From: 13-1-40CM-70-15 sp964641215
Lineage (GTDB): Bacteria > Gemmatimonadota > Gemmatimonadetes > Gemmatimonadales > GWC2-71-9
DNA: 13,407 nucleotides
Reading direction: 5' to 3'
NCBI GenBank assembly: GCA_964641215.1
Contig: CAZXKD010000071.1
Coordinates: forward strand, 1 to 13,407
Shown: one piece after another, positions 1 to 6,232 of the stretch
How positions within the stretch are numbered: position 1 is the stretch's first letter
Layout of the letters: every line of letters starts with the position of its first letter
The notes under the pieces: generated by a model
Seen by the model: only the letters and a program-made list of their open reading frames with translations
Told to the model about the DNA's origin: nothing
Database searches by the model: none
Translations under genes and position numbers: made by a program

Positions 1-53
1 TAGGACGGAGCCCTCTCAAGGCTCAAACACGGGTTCGAATCCCGTTACCGCTA
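1..53 (+). tRNA. tRNA-Glu (anticodon CTC), 3' part
   Basis: This is the 3' part of a tRNA whose D-arm start and 5' acceptor strand lie before the window. The anticodon stem GAGCC/GGCTC encloses the loop CTCTCAA, so the anticodon is CTC and reads Glu codon GAG. The T arm is ACGGG-TTCGAAT-CCCGT (29-45), followed by acceptor strand TACCGCT and discriminator A53. No CCA is encoded, so the 3' end must be added by nucleotidyltransferase. Only 3 nt separate it from the next tRNA, which suggests one precursor transcript. Confidence 0.93.
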
Positions 54-56
54 TCA

Positions 57-128
57 GCCCCCATCGTCTAACGGTTAGGACACCACTCTTTCAAGGTGGG
101 AACAGGGGTTCGATTCCCCTTGGGGGCA
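57..128 (+). tRNA. tRNA-Glu (anticodon TTC)
   Basis: This is a complete 72-nt cloverleaf. Acceptor GCCCCCA (57-63) pairs with TGGGGGC (121-127), and the discriminator is A128. The anticodon stem CCACT/GGTGG has a T-G wobble closing the loop CTTTCAA, giving anticodon TTC (Glu, GAA/GAG). The T arm is CAGGGG-TTCGATT-CCCCT. No CCA is encoded. It complements the CTC isoacceptor immediately upstream, so both Glu isoacceptors come from one locus. Confidence 0.97.
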
Positions 129-143
129 TGGGAGCTGCAACAC

Positions 144-182
144 CGTCGAGGGGAAACGTCGAGAGAAAACGTCAAGGAGAGG
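144..182 (+). repeat. Three 13-nt imperfect tandem repeats in the tRNA spacer
   Basis: The spacer between tRNA-Glu(TTC) and tRNA-Lys holds three head-to-tail 13-nt units at 144-156, 157-169 and 170-182. Each begins CGTC and continues with a purine-only tract. Units 1 and 2 match at 11 of 13 positions, and units 1 and 3 at 9 of 13. They occupy most of the 65-nt spacer and would lie in the tRNA precursor. No function can be assigned from sequence. Confidence 0.7.
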
Positions 183-193
183 CGTACGGTTCC

Positions 194-266
<73 letters not shown>

Positions 267-305
267 TAGCGAAGGTCTTTACGGCCGCCTCCTTCGGAGA
301 CCAGC

Positions 306-2444
306 ATGCCCCACTTCCGCTCCTTCATCGCGGCCGCCGTCCTCGTCGTTCTGCGTCCTGCTCTCCCCCTCCCAAGCCTGGGCCCGCCCTCTGACGAGCT
401 CGCTCGCAACGTCACCATCTACCGTGACACCTACGGTGTACCGCACGTCTTCGGGAAAACCGACGCGACCACGGCATTCGGCTTCGCCTACGCGCAGGCG
501 GAGGACAACTTCTGGCGCCTGGAGGACAACTACATCCGCTCGTTGGGACGGGCCTCCGAGATCTACGGCGAGCGCACTCTCATCGACGACCGGCTGAATC
601 ACACTCTGGAGATCCCGCGCCTCGCGCAGGCGGAGTACGACCGACTGCCAGCGCCGATGCACCGGCTGGTGGACGCCTTCGCCGCCGGACTGAACTACTA
701 CGTCGCCAGGCACCCGGAGGTGCACCCGCGCTTGCTCACGCACTTCGAGCCCTGGTACCCGCTCGCGTTCATCCGCTACAACTACTACCAGAACGGCTTC
801 TTCTGGAGCTCGGGGATCCGGCCTAGCGACGTCCAGCTGGCGGCGCGCGATGCGGGCGTCGTCGCGAACACGGGATCGAACGGCTGGGTGCTCAGCCCCT
901 CGAAGAGCGCGACCGGGCACGCGCTGCTGTTCATCAACCCGCACCTGCCGTTCTTCGGCCCGGGGCAGGTATACGAGGGGCAGGTGCATAGCGAAGCAGG
1001 CTGGAACTTCACCGGCTACACTCGGCTCGGTTTCCCGCTCCCCTACGTCGGTCACAACGAATCGCTCGGCTGGGTCAGCACCGACAATGGGGCCGATCAG
1101 GCGGATCTTTACCTGGAGACCTTCGACGACCCGGGGCGCCCGCTCACCTACCGGTACGGCGCGGGTCACCGAGAGGCTCAGCAGTGGACCGACACAATCG
1201 TGGTGAAGACCGATAGCGGGATCGCTCGACGCGCCTACACCTACCGCAAGACCCACCATGGCCCGATCGTCGGGACGCGCGACGGCAAGCCGCTCGCGCT
1301 CCGGATGGCCAAGTTTGCCGGAGACGGCTGGCTCGCGGAATGGTATGCCATGACCCGCGCCCGGTCCGTCGCCGAGCTCAAGGCGGCGCTCGCGCCGCTC
1401 GACATGCTGTTCGGCAACGTCATGGCCGCGGACCGTGGCGGGAACACCTACTATCTCTATAACGGCGCGGTGCCGAGGCGCGACCCGCGCTTCGACTGGT
1501 CCCGGCCCGTGGACGGGAGCGACACCGCGACCGAGTGGCACGGGTATCACACGATCGGGGAGCTCCCCCAGCTCACCAACCCCGCCACGGGCTGGATGCA
1601 GAATTGCAACACCTCGCCGTTCCTCCTCACCAGTGACGGCAATCCGGACTCCACGCGCTTCCCGCGCTACATGGTCACCGAAGGCGACAATCTTCGGGGG
1701 CTCATCTCCCGGCGGCTTCTTGCGGCGACCGCCAAGCTCACCTGGGATGACTGGGTCCGGCTCGCGTTCGACACCCACGTGATCGGTGCCGACTCGTTGC
1801 TTCCCGCCCTGCTGCGCGACGCCGCGTCCGCTCCCCTCGCCACCCCCGCGGACTCGGGCCGGGCCGCACGCCTGCGGCCCGCGATCGACGAGCTCGCGCG
1901 CTGGGACCATCGCAGCGACACCGCCTCCGTCGCCATGACCCTGTTCGATCGCTGGCGCGACGCCCTGGAGATGAACGAGCGCCAGCGCCCCGGTGCGGCC
2001 GGGAACCGGCTGGACGCGCTGGACAGCACGCTCGCGCAGCTGCAACGGGATTGGGGCACGTGGCAGGTGCCCTGGGGAGAGCTCAACCGGCTGCAGCGGA
2101 TCGACGACACCACGGGTCAGCCGTTGTTCCGCGACGACCGTCCCAGTATTCCCGTCCCAGGCATCGGCGGCCAGGACGGCGCCGTGTTCACGTTCTATGC
2201 GATTCCGGTCCCCGGTCAGAAGCGGCGCTACGGTGTGGCGGGCGGGACCTACATCAGCGTGGTGGACTTCGGGCCGACAGTGCGGGCCCTCGCGGTGCAT
2301 GTTCTGGGCGAGAGCAGCGACCCGCGCTCCCCTCACCACTTCGATCAGGCGCCGCTGTACGCCCGGAGGCAGTTCCGGCCGGCGTGGCTCACCCTCGAGG
2401 AGATCAAGAGTCACCTCGAGCGTTCCTACCATCCAGGGGGGTAG
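306..2444 (+). CDS. Exported penicillin-amidase-family acylase (peptidase family S45, Ntn hydrolase)
   Basis: This is a 712-residue N-terminal-nucleophile hydrolase of the penicillin amidase / acyl-homoserine-lactone acylase family. It would cleave an amide bond between an acyl chain and an amine in the periplasm. A hydrophobic N-terminus (about residues 7-24) looks like a signal peptide. The alpha part carries the usual YGVPHVFG and FGFAYAQAEDNFW motifs. The processing site is Gly190|Ser191 in NTGSNGW, so Ser191 would be the beta-chain nucleophile. His213 falls at beta position 23, as in PvdQ-type AHL acylases, and WMQNCNTSP (Asn433/Asn435) supplies the conserved oxyanion-hole Asn. The ATG follows GGAGA by 5 nt. 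Its last 41 bp overlap the convergent DUF4386 gene. The substrate is not readable from sequence: AHL, aculeacin, beta-lactam or other N-acyl compounds are all possible. Confidence 0.9.
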   Translation: MPHFRSFIAAAVLVVLRPALPLPSLGPPSDELARNVTIYRDTYGVPHVFGKTDATTAFGFAYAQAEDNFWRLEDNYIRSLGRASEIYGERTLIDDRLNHTLEIPRLAQAEYDRLPAPMHRLVDAFAAGLNYYVARHPEVHPRLLTHFEPWYPLAFIRYNYYQNGFFWSSGIRPSDVQLAARDAGVVANTGSNGWVLSPSKSATGHALLFINPHLPFFGPGQVYEGQVHSEAGWNFTGYTRLGFPLPYVGHNESLGWVSTDNGADQADLYLETFDDPGRPLTYRYGAGHREAQQWTDTIVVKTDSGIARRAYTYRKTHHGPIVGTRDGKPLALRMAKFAGDGWLAEWYAMTRARSVAELKAALAPLDMLFGNVMAADRGGNTYYLYNGAVPRRDPRFDWSRPVDGSDTATEWHGYHTIGELPQLTNPATGWMQNCNTSPFLLTSDGNPDSTRFPRYMVTEGDNLRGLISRRLLAATAKLTWDDWVRLAFDTHVIGADSLLPALLRDAASAPLATPADSGRAARLRPAIDELARWDHRSDTASVAMTLFDRWRDALEMNERQRPGAAGNRLDALDSTLAQLQRDWGTWQVPWGELNRLQRIDDTTGQPLFRDDRPSIPVPGIGGQDGAVFTFYAIPVPGQKRRYGVAGGTYISVVDFGPTVRALAVHVLGESSDPRSPHHFDQAPLYARRQFRPAWLTLEEIKSHLERSYHPGG

Positions 2445-3126
2445 CGCGCTGCTCCTTGGCGCCCATGACCACGAGCCAGAGCATGGTCGCGACCTCTCCC
2501 AACGCAACCGGTTGGCTGATAGTGAACACCTTGCCCTCGTACTCGGGGAACAGAAAGCCTGAAAAGCTGAAGGCGAGCCAAGCGAGACACCCCAGCATCA
2601 ACCAGACGCCGAGGAAGCGGGGCAGGAAGTGCGATCTGTAAACCAGGAGGCCGAATGGAAGGAGCCACAGGCCCCCAAACGTCAGGCCGGCCAGATCAAG
2701 CTGGTGATGCAGGTTGAGGAACAGCATGGCGACGGCGTCGCGCTGCGGCTTGTCGAACACTGACAAGAAATCGGCGCCGCGAGCGAACAGCAGGGCAGCG
2801 ACGTCCGTCACCGTGTTGACGGAGAATAGAGGCACCTGCATCAAGCTGCCTAGGATCACCATCAATACGGCAAGCCCCTGGTCGACGCCCTTGAGTAGTC
2901 GATAAAGAGCCAACGGTACGAACAACCAAAGCGCTGCGGCCACCAGAGTGCTGACAATGCCCCAGCGAAAGAGCGACTCGTGTACGACGATATTGTTGGC
3001 CGTCGCCGCCGCGTTCCCCTGCACGATCAAGGCGTTGGGAATGTAGAGAAGCCGCACGACGCCAACCACTGAAGCCAAAATGTAGAGGAGCCCTGCGACT
3101 CTGGCGTTCTTACTAAGTGATGTCGT
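2404..3126 (-). CDS. DUF4386 family integral membrane protein, probable ACG start
   Basis: This is a predicted 240-residue inner-membrane protein with about six hydrophobic helices. It matches the DUF4386 pattern: an N-terminal ARVAGLLYI segment, then YIPNALIVQGNAAATANNI, and a late W-L-M-L-G-C-L-A-W-L helix. The family has no known reaction. The first conventional start in frame is TTG at 3076-3078, which would remove the conserved first helix. The frame is open further upstream, and ACG at 3124-3126 sits 4 nt after a GGAGGGG Shine-Dalgarno stretch and exactly where family members start. I therefore place the start there. It is either a rare ACG start or an ATG lost by one T-to-C transition. 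The 3' end overlaps the acylase gene tail to tail by 41 bp. Confidence 0.8.
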   Translation of the reverse strand, partial: TTSLSKNARVAGLLYILASVVGVVRLLYIPNALIVQGNAAATANNIVVHESLFRWGIVSTLVAAALWLFVPLALYRLLKGVDQGLAVLMVILGSLMQVPLFSVNTVTDVAALLFARGADFLSVFDKPQRDAVAMLFLNLHHQLDLAGLTFGGLWLLPFGLLVYRSHFLPRFLGVWLMLGCLAWLAFSFSGFLFPEYEGKVFTISQPVALGEVATMLWLVVMGAKEQRATPLDGRNARGDS

Positions 3127-3262
3127 ACCCCCTCCAAGGTGAGAACGTCAGCATGAGGGTACGCCGAAGGCTGGCCCAAAGGTTCACCTCGGCAGCCCCA
3201 TCCGCCGGCACAAATCCGCGGACGGCGAGCGATGGCTCCAGGGAGGCGCGGACGGCGGTCAT
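3113..3262 (-). CDS. Possible short ORF or 3' remnant, unknown function
   Basis: A 49-codon frame starts at ATG 3260-3262 and ends in TAG at 3113-3115. I do not recognise the product. By hand count, G+C at codon positions 1, 2 and 3 is about 65, 57 and 78 percent, the ordering expected for a real gene in a GC-rich genome. The frame stays open upstream past the palindrome at 3293 and has no Shine-Dalgarno before the ATG, so it may be the tail of a decayed gene. Its stop overlaps the proposed DUF4386 start by about 14 nt, a layout typical of translational coupling. Chance is not excluded. Confidence 0.3.
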   Translation of the reverse strand: MTAVRASLEPSLAVRGFVPADGAAEVNLWASLRRTLMLTFSPWRGYDIT

Positions 3263-3292
3263 CGGGTGGCTGACGTGCCAGGTGGCCTGCCG

Positions 3293-3304
3293 ATTGTCGA
3301 CAAT
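3293..3304. promoter_or_regulatory. 12-bp perfect palindrome, possible operator
   Basis: ATTGTCGACAAT is a perfect 12-bp palindrome in the non-coding stretch upstream of both the DUF4386 gene (-) and the pilin gene (+). Its core TTGTCGACAA fits the TNGT...ACNA half-site style of GntR/FadR-type repressors. No such regulator is encoded in the window, so an operator role is inference. Confidence 0.35.
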
Positions 3305-3318
3305 TGAAACAACCCATT

Positions 3319-3351
3319 GACCTCGGGTGACAGGGCTCTGACACCGGGGTC
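3319..3351 (+). other. Long imperfect hairpin in the region upstream of the pilin gene
   Basis: A 15-nt arm (3319-3333) pairs with a 14-nt arm (3338-3351) around the loop GGCT. There is one bulged G, one A-A mismatch and one T-G wobble. No T-rich tail follows on either strand, so it is not a standard terminator. The stretch 3263-3535 holds this hairpin, two dyads, the pilin leader and no convincing gene. Confidence 0.4.
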
Positions 3352-3371
3352 GTCTTGCGATAGGCGCGTGC

Positions 3372-3387
3372 CGCGTTGCACAACGCG
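3372..3387. promoter_or_regulatory. 7-bp inverted repeat with 2-bp spacer, possible operator
   Basis: CGCGTTG-CA-CAACGCG is an exact inverted repeat about 150 bp before the pilin start. It lies upstream of the TATCTT at 3414-3419, a possible -10 element, which is where a regulator of pilin expression could bind. No matching -35 is clear. It could equally be a chance dyad in GC-rich DNA. Confidence 0.3.
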
Positions 3388-3535
3388 AGACTGGCCGTAC
3401 GGCGGGATTCCCGTATCTTGGCTAAGTGCCTGCTGGACAAGGTGAAAGGGACGGTCGTGCAGCGGCATCGAGTTTGCGACCTGAAGCGAGCCGAAGCATG
3501 CGCCTCAACGTGACCTCATTTATGGAGAGTGACCG

Positions 3536-3904
3536 ATGAACCGGAAGGGCTTTACGCTGATCGAGCTGTTGATCGTGGTGGTGATCATCGGCATTCTCGC
3601 CGCCATCGCGATCCCGAAGTTCGCCAACACGAAGGAGAAGGCGTACCTGGCCTCGATGAAGGCCGACCTGCGCAACCTGGTGACGGCCGAAGAGGCGTAT
3701 TTCGCCGACTCGGTGAAGTACACTACCAACCTGGGCACGGCGTACAACACGACCGCCGGCGTGGTTGGGCCGACGATTGCGACGACCGCCGACGGCTGGA
3801 CGGCGTGGGTGAGCCACAACGTGACGACCAAGACCTGCGCGATTTACGTCGGGTCAACCGCCAAGGCGCCCGCGACCAAAGAAGGCGCGCCAGCCTGCCA
3901 GTAA
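3536..3904 (+). CDS. Type IV pilin-like protein (prepilin with class III signal)
   Basis: This is a 122-residue prepilin. The leader MNRKG is cut after Gly5 by prepilin peptidase, and Phe6 becomes the methylated N-terminus. Glu10 is the conserved +5 residue. The hydrophobic helix (about 6-28, FTLIELLIVVVIIGILAAIA) is the assembly spine. The rest is a short globular head with Cys101 and Cys121, which probably bridge as in the D-region of many pilins. ATG 3536 follows GGAGAG at 6 nt spacing. The gene stands alone between its own leader and a strong terminator, with no pil or gsp assembly genes in the window. It therefore relies on machinery elsewhere and is probably made in quantity. Its small size fits a major or PilA-like pilin; a type II pseudopilin is less likely because no gsp genes are near. 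Confidence 0.9.
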   Translation: MNRKGFTLIELLIVVVIIGILAAIAIPKFANTKEKAYLASMKADLRNLVTAEEAYFADSVKYTTNLGTAYNTTAGVVGPTIATTADGWTAWVSHNVTTKTCAIYVGSTAKAPATKEGAPACQ

Positions 3905-3930
3905 GCACGGAGCTGCCTGATGGTGAACAG

Positions 3931-3962
3931 AAGCGGCGGGAGCAATCCCGCCGCTTTCGTTT
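3931..3962 (+). terminator. Intrinsic terminator after the pilin gene
   Basis: A perfect 11-bp stem, AAGCGGCGGGA / TCCCGCCGCTT (3931-3941 with 3946-3956), is closed by a GCAA tetraloop and followed by TCGTTT. It lies 27 nt after the pilin stop. The T-rich side favours plus-strand termination, but it also lies just past the end of the minus-strand repeat-protein gene (3992) and may serve both. Confidence 0.85.
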
Positions 3963-3991
3963 CCAGGTTAGGCGACTGTGTCCCGCGACAC

Positions 3992-4960
3992 CTAGCGCCG
4001 ATCCTCGAAGCCGCGATCCCGCAGGCGGATCAGCTCGTCCAGCGGCAATTTCCCGTAGCCCCGCTCCGTGGCGCGACGGATGAACCCCGCGGTCACCCCG
4101 TGGTCCTTGGCGCGCCGCAGCTCGGCGAGCGACAGCCCGTCATACCCCGCCGCTTTGATCTGGGCGACGTAGCGGGAGTCGACTCCGTGATCGCGGGCCT
4201 CCACGAGCTGCTCGAGTTCGGGCTTGGCGTAGCCCGCGGCGCGCATCGCCAAGATGTAGTCCCCATCCACCCCGTGGTCGCGCACGCGCACCAGCTCTTC
4301 CGCGGACAGACCGCGATACTCGAGCGAGTCGAGGCTGGCGATGAACTCGGCGTCGACGCCGTGGTCGCGCATCCGCACTAGCTGCACGGGGCTCTTGAGC
4401 CGGTAGCCGGCGCGATCGAGGGCCCGGACGTACTCCGGGCTCACCCCGTGCGTCCCCATTCGTGTCAACTCGTCCACCGTGGGCCGCTCATAACCCTGAC
4501 GCGCCAGCTCGTCCACCAAGTCGAGCCCCACACCGGCCATGGTCATGCGGAACTGCTGCGCGGGAGTGGGCGCAGCGATGCCGCGGCGCGCGAGCGCCGT
4601 GACGAACTCGGGACTCGGCGCGTAGGTGAAGTGCCCGGCGCCTTTTCCACCGGAGAACCACCCCTCGCATACCAGGGTGCCGGCGTCGCGCACGATGCGA
4701 AAGTGCACGACCGCGCCTGCCCCGGAATCGCTGAGCGCGCCGGCGGGCAGTCCCACGAGCTGCGTGAAGGGCACATCATCGCTGCTGGTCCAGCTGTCCG
4801 AGGACCGGTGCTCCCCGTAACGGAGCGTGAGACGCACCAGGCCCGCTCGCTCCCGGTCCCCGGGCCGCTCGATGAGCCACTGGCCGTCAGTGGGGACTTG
4901 CGCTCGGAGCAGCGGCGCGGCAAGGAGCATGGTCAGGAGCGCTGGAACGCGGTGCCGCAT
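3992..4960 (-). CDS. Secreted protein with seven 29-residue repeats, unknown function
   Basis: This is a 322-residue protein. The start ATG at 4958-4960 is chosen because it opens a clear signal peptide (residues 1-20, cut near LLRA|QVP), although the frame extends further upstream. Residues 24-112 form a beta-rich domain with FTQLVGLPAGAL and CEGWFSGGKGAGHFTYAPS. Residues 116-318 are seven tandem units of exactly 29 residues, starting at 116, 145, 174, 203, 232, 261 and 290. The best-conserved positions follow the pattern Y/F-[IV]-x2-[LMI]-x3-GY-x7-L-x3-[RK]-D/T-HGV. This predicts a helical solenoid. From memory, similar beta-domain-plus-repeat regions occur at the C-terminus of some BlaR1/M56-type peptidases. 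Here there is no peptidase part. It is the third gene of the DUF2277-dipeptidase operon, 56 bp after the dipeptidase stop. Binding or scaffolding is a guess. Confidence 0.85.
   Translation of the reverse strand: MRHRVPALLTMLLAAPLLRAQVPTDGQWLIERPGDRERAGLVRLTLRYGEHRSSDSWTSSDDVPFTQLVGLPAGALSDSGAGAVVHFRIVRDAGTLVCEGWFSGGKGAGHFTYAPSPEFVTALARRGIAAPTPAQQFRMTMAGVGLDLVDELARQGYERPTVDELTRMGTHGVSPEYVRALDRAGYRLKSPVQLVRMRDHGVDAEFIASLDSLEYRGLSAEELVRVRDHGVDGDYILAMRAAGYAKPELEQLVEARDHGVDSRYVAQIKAAGYDGLSLAELRRAKDHGVTAGFIRRATERGYGKLPLDELIRLRDRGFEDRR
4007..4615 (-). repeat. Seven 87-bp in-frame coding repeats
   Basis: The repeat region of the secreted protein has an exact 87-bp period. The plus-strand mark CCGTG, which encodes the HGV motif, recurs at 4098, 4185, 4272, 4359 and 4446 with no insertion or deletion. 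The units have diverged in sequence but not in length, so the spacing appears to be under selection. Confidence 0.85.
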
Positions 4961-5016
4961 GGCGGTCCCCCAGGGGTGGGTGTCCGGAGATTGGATAGGT
5001 GGAGCAGGCCAAAGGT

Positions 5017-5757
5017 TCAGTGGATATCCTGGAACCGGACGTTCTGGATCCCGTAGGCGCGCCAGTCCTTGTAGTCGAAGTGCCACCACTCGAACTGGTT
5101 CACGGTGAACCCTTCTGCAGCCATCGCCGAGCGCAGCAGGTCCCGCAGCCGCCGCTGGTCCGCGGTCCCGCCCGTGTAGGTGGGGTAGGCGCGCCCCGAC
5201 ATCTCGTCGTAGCCGCTCGGCATCTCGACCGGCCGGCTGTCCCGCAGGCGATACAGCGTCAGGTCCACCGCGCAGCCGCGGTTGTGACGGGAGCCTTCGG
5301 CGGGATTGGCCACGAAATCGTGCTTGTCGGGCGGCGTCGCGTCCCAGAAAACCTTGCTGATGTACCAGGGCCGATAGGCGTCGTGGATCAGCAGTCCGAA
5401 GCCCTGCGCCCGGAGTCCGCGGTGCACCCGCACCAGCGCCTCGGCGGCCGGGCGCTGCAGAAAGGCGCGCGCCTCCTCGTAGAGCGGCGTGCTCAGGAAG
5501 TTGTCGCTTGTGGCGTAGCGGATGTCGAGCCGGATGGTGGAGTCGAGACGCACCACTTCGACCAGGTCGGACGGCCGAAAGGGACCAGGCTCCGCCGGGG
5601 GCAAGGCGTGCAGCGCCGCGGCACGCAGCTCGGCGACCGACCGCACCGGCGTGATGCGGAAGATCGCCGGCGCCGGCGCGGCCTGCGCCCGGACCGATCC
5701 CGCGCCGATCACGACCGCGATCAGCGCCTGGACCGCGGAACGCACGAACGGCTTCAT
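5017..5757 (-). CDS. Exported VanX/DdpX-like D-alanyl-D-alanine dipeptidase (peptidase family M15D)
   Basis: This is a 246-residue zinc dipeptidase that would split D-Ala-D-Ala. Family motifs are complete: Arg129 in HDAYRPW (transition-state Arg), SRHNRGCAVDLTL with zinc ligands His158 and Asp165, and EWWHFDY with catalytic Glu224 and zinc ligand His227. A hydrophobic N-terminus (residues 9-25, cleavage near AQA) indicates export, unlike cytoplasmic VanX. This fits recycling or salvage of peptidoglycan dipeptide rather than glycopeptide resistance. No vanH, vanA, vanR or vanS partner is visible. The start ATG at 5755-5757 shares ATGA with the stop of the DUF2277 gene, so translation is probably coupled, and no separate Shine-Dalgarno is evident. 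Confidence 0.92.
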   Translation of the reverse strand: MKPFVRSAVQALIAVVIGAGSVRAQAAPAPAIFRITPVRSVAELRAAALHALPPAEPGPFRPSDLVEVVRLDSTIRLDIRYATSDNFLSTPLYEEARAFLQRPAAEALVRVHRGLRAQGFGLLIHDAYRPWYISKVFWDATPPDKHDFVANPAEGSRHNRGCAVDLTLYRLRDSRPVEMPSGYDEMSGRAYPTYTGGTADQRRLRDLLRSAMAAEGFTVNQFEWWHFDYKDWRAYGIQNVRFQDIH

Positions 5758-6026
5758 CGCGGCCCGAACCGGGCCGCGGCCCGGGCCCGGGCCCGGGCGG
5801 CTTCGACCTCGCGATTCCGGGGCGGCGCGTTGGTCACGAGCGAGTCGAGCAGCCGCATCACGGTGGCGGCGACCTCGTGGGTCGCGCGGTCGCACGTCGC
5901 CTGGTTCGCCGCCGACGGCTTGGAGAAGCCCGTCACCTTGCGGATGAACTGGAGCGAGGCCGCGTGGATCTCCTCGCTCGTGACCGGCGGGTCGAAATGA
6001 TACAGCGTCCTGATGTTGCGGCACAT
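5754..6026 (-). CDS. DUF2277 family small protein
   Basis: This 90-residue protein begins MCRNIRTLYHFDPP, the signature opening of DUF2277. It also has the family's helical core and the NAPPRNREVEAARARARAAARFG tail split here by position: NAPPR at 67-71 and the Ala/Arg run at about 76-86. The function of the family is unknown. ATG 6024-6026 follows GGAGG (6033-6037) at 6 nt spacing, so this start is preferred over the longer frame. Its TGA overlaps the dipeptidase ATG. It is the first gene of the minus-strand operon, with the promoter in the 206-bp divergent gap toward the kinase gene. Confidence 0.92.
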   Translation of the reverse strand: MCRNIRTLYHFDPPVTSEEIHAASLQFIRKVTGFSKPSAANQATCDRATHEVAATVMRLLDSLVTNAPPRNREVEAARARARAAARFGPR

Positions 6027-6232
6027 GGAAGGCCTCCGGAGGTAGCCGCCGTCTTCGTTCAATAGTGCCGCGGAGCCGGGTCGGGCGAAAGGCGCCACCT
6101 TCCGATCTGGGCGCCTTCAGCGTTGCTGCAGAGGAGAGCGGATTCGCTAACGTCGCATTCGAAGTGGTAGGCTGGAGAGACGCCCCGCAGAGCGTCGCCT
6201 TTTTCCCGCGGCGTGTCCATCTTTAGGCGCCG

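Noticed and set aside
144..182. CRISPR array
   Set aside because: The units are 13 nt, adjacent without spacers, and lie between tRNA genes.
3027..3440. 137-codon minus-strand frame in the intergenic region
   Set aside because: It overlaps the conserved DUF4386 N-terminus in another frame and shows no recognisable domain; the neighbouring 3113-3262 frame has better codon bias.
4961..5089. N-terminal extension of the 29-residue-repeat protein
   Set aside because: The downstream ATG at 4958-4960 opens a clear signal peptide; the extension would bury it and overlap the dipeptidase 3' end.
5017..5757. Vancomycin resistance determinant
   Set aside because: The enzyme is VanX-like, but no vanH, D-Ala-D-Lac ligase or VanRS pair is present and the protein carries an export signal.
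5758..6024. N-terminal extension of the VanX-like dipeptidase
   Set aside because: It lies over the DUF2277 gene in another frame and reads as Arg/Gly/Pro-rich shadow; the internal ATG has the signal peptide and the ATGA coupling.
6179..6206. GACGC/GCGTC hairpin followed by TTTTT as a terminator
   Set aside because: The stem is only 5 bp with an 8-nt loop, the T-run is separated by GCC, and no plus-strand gene ends before it.
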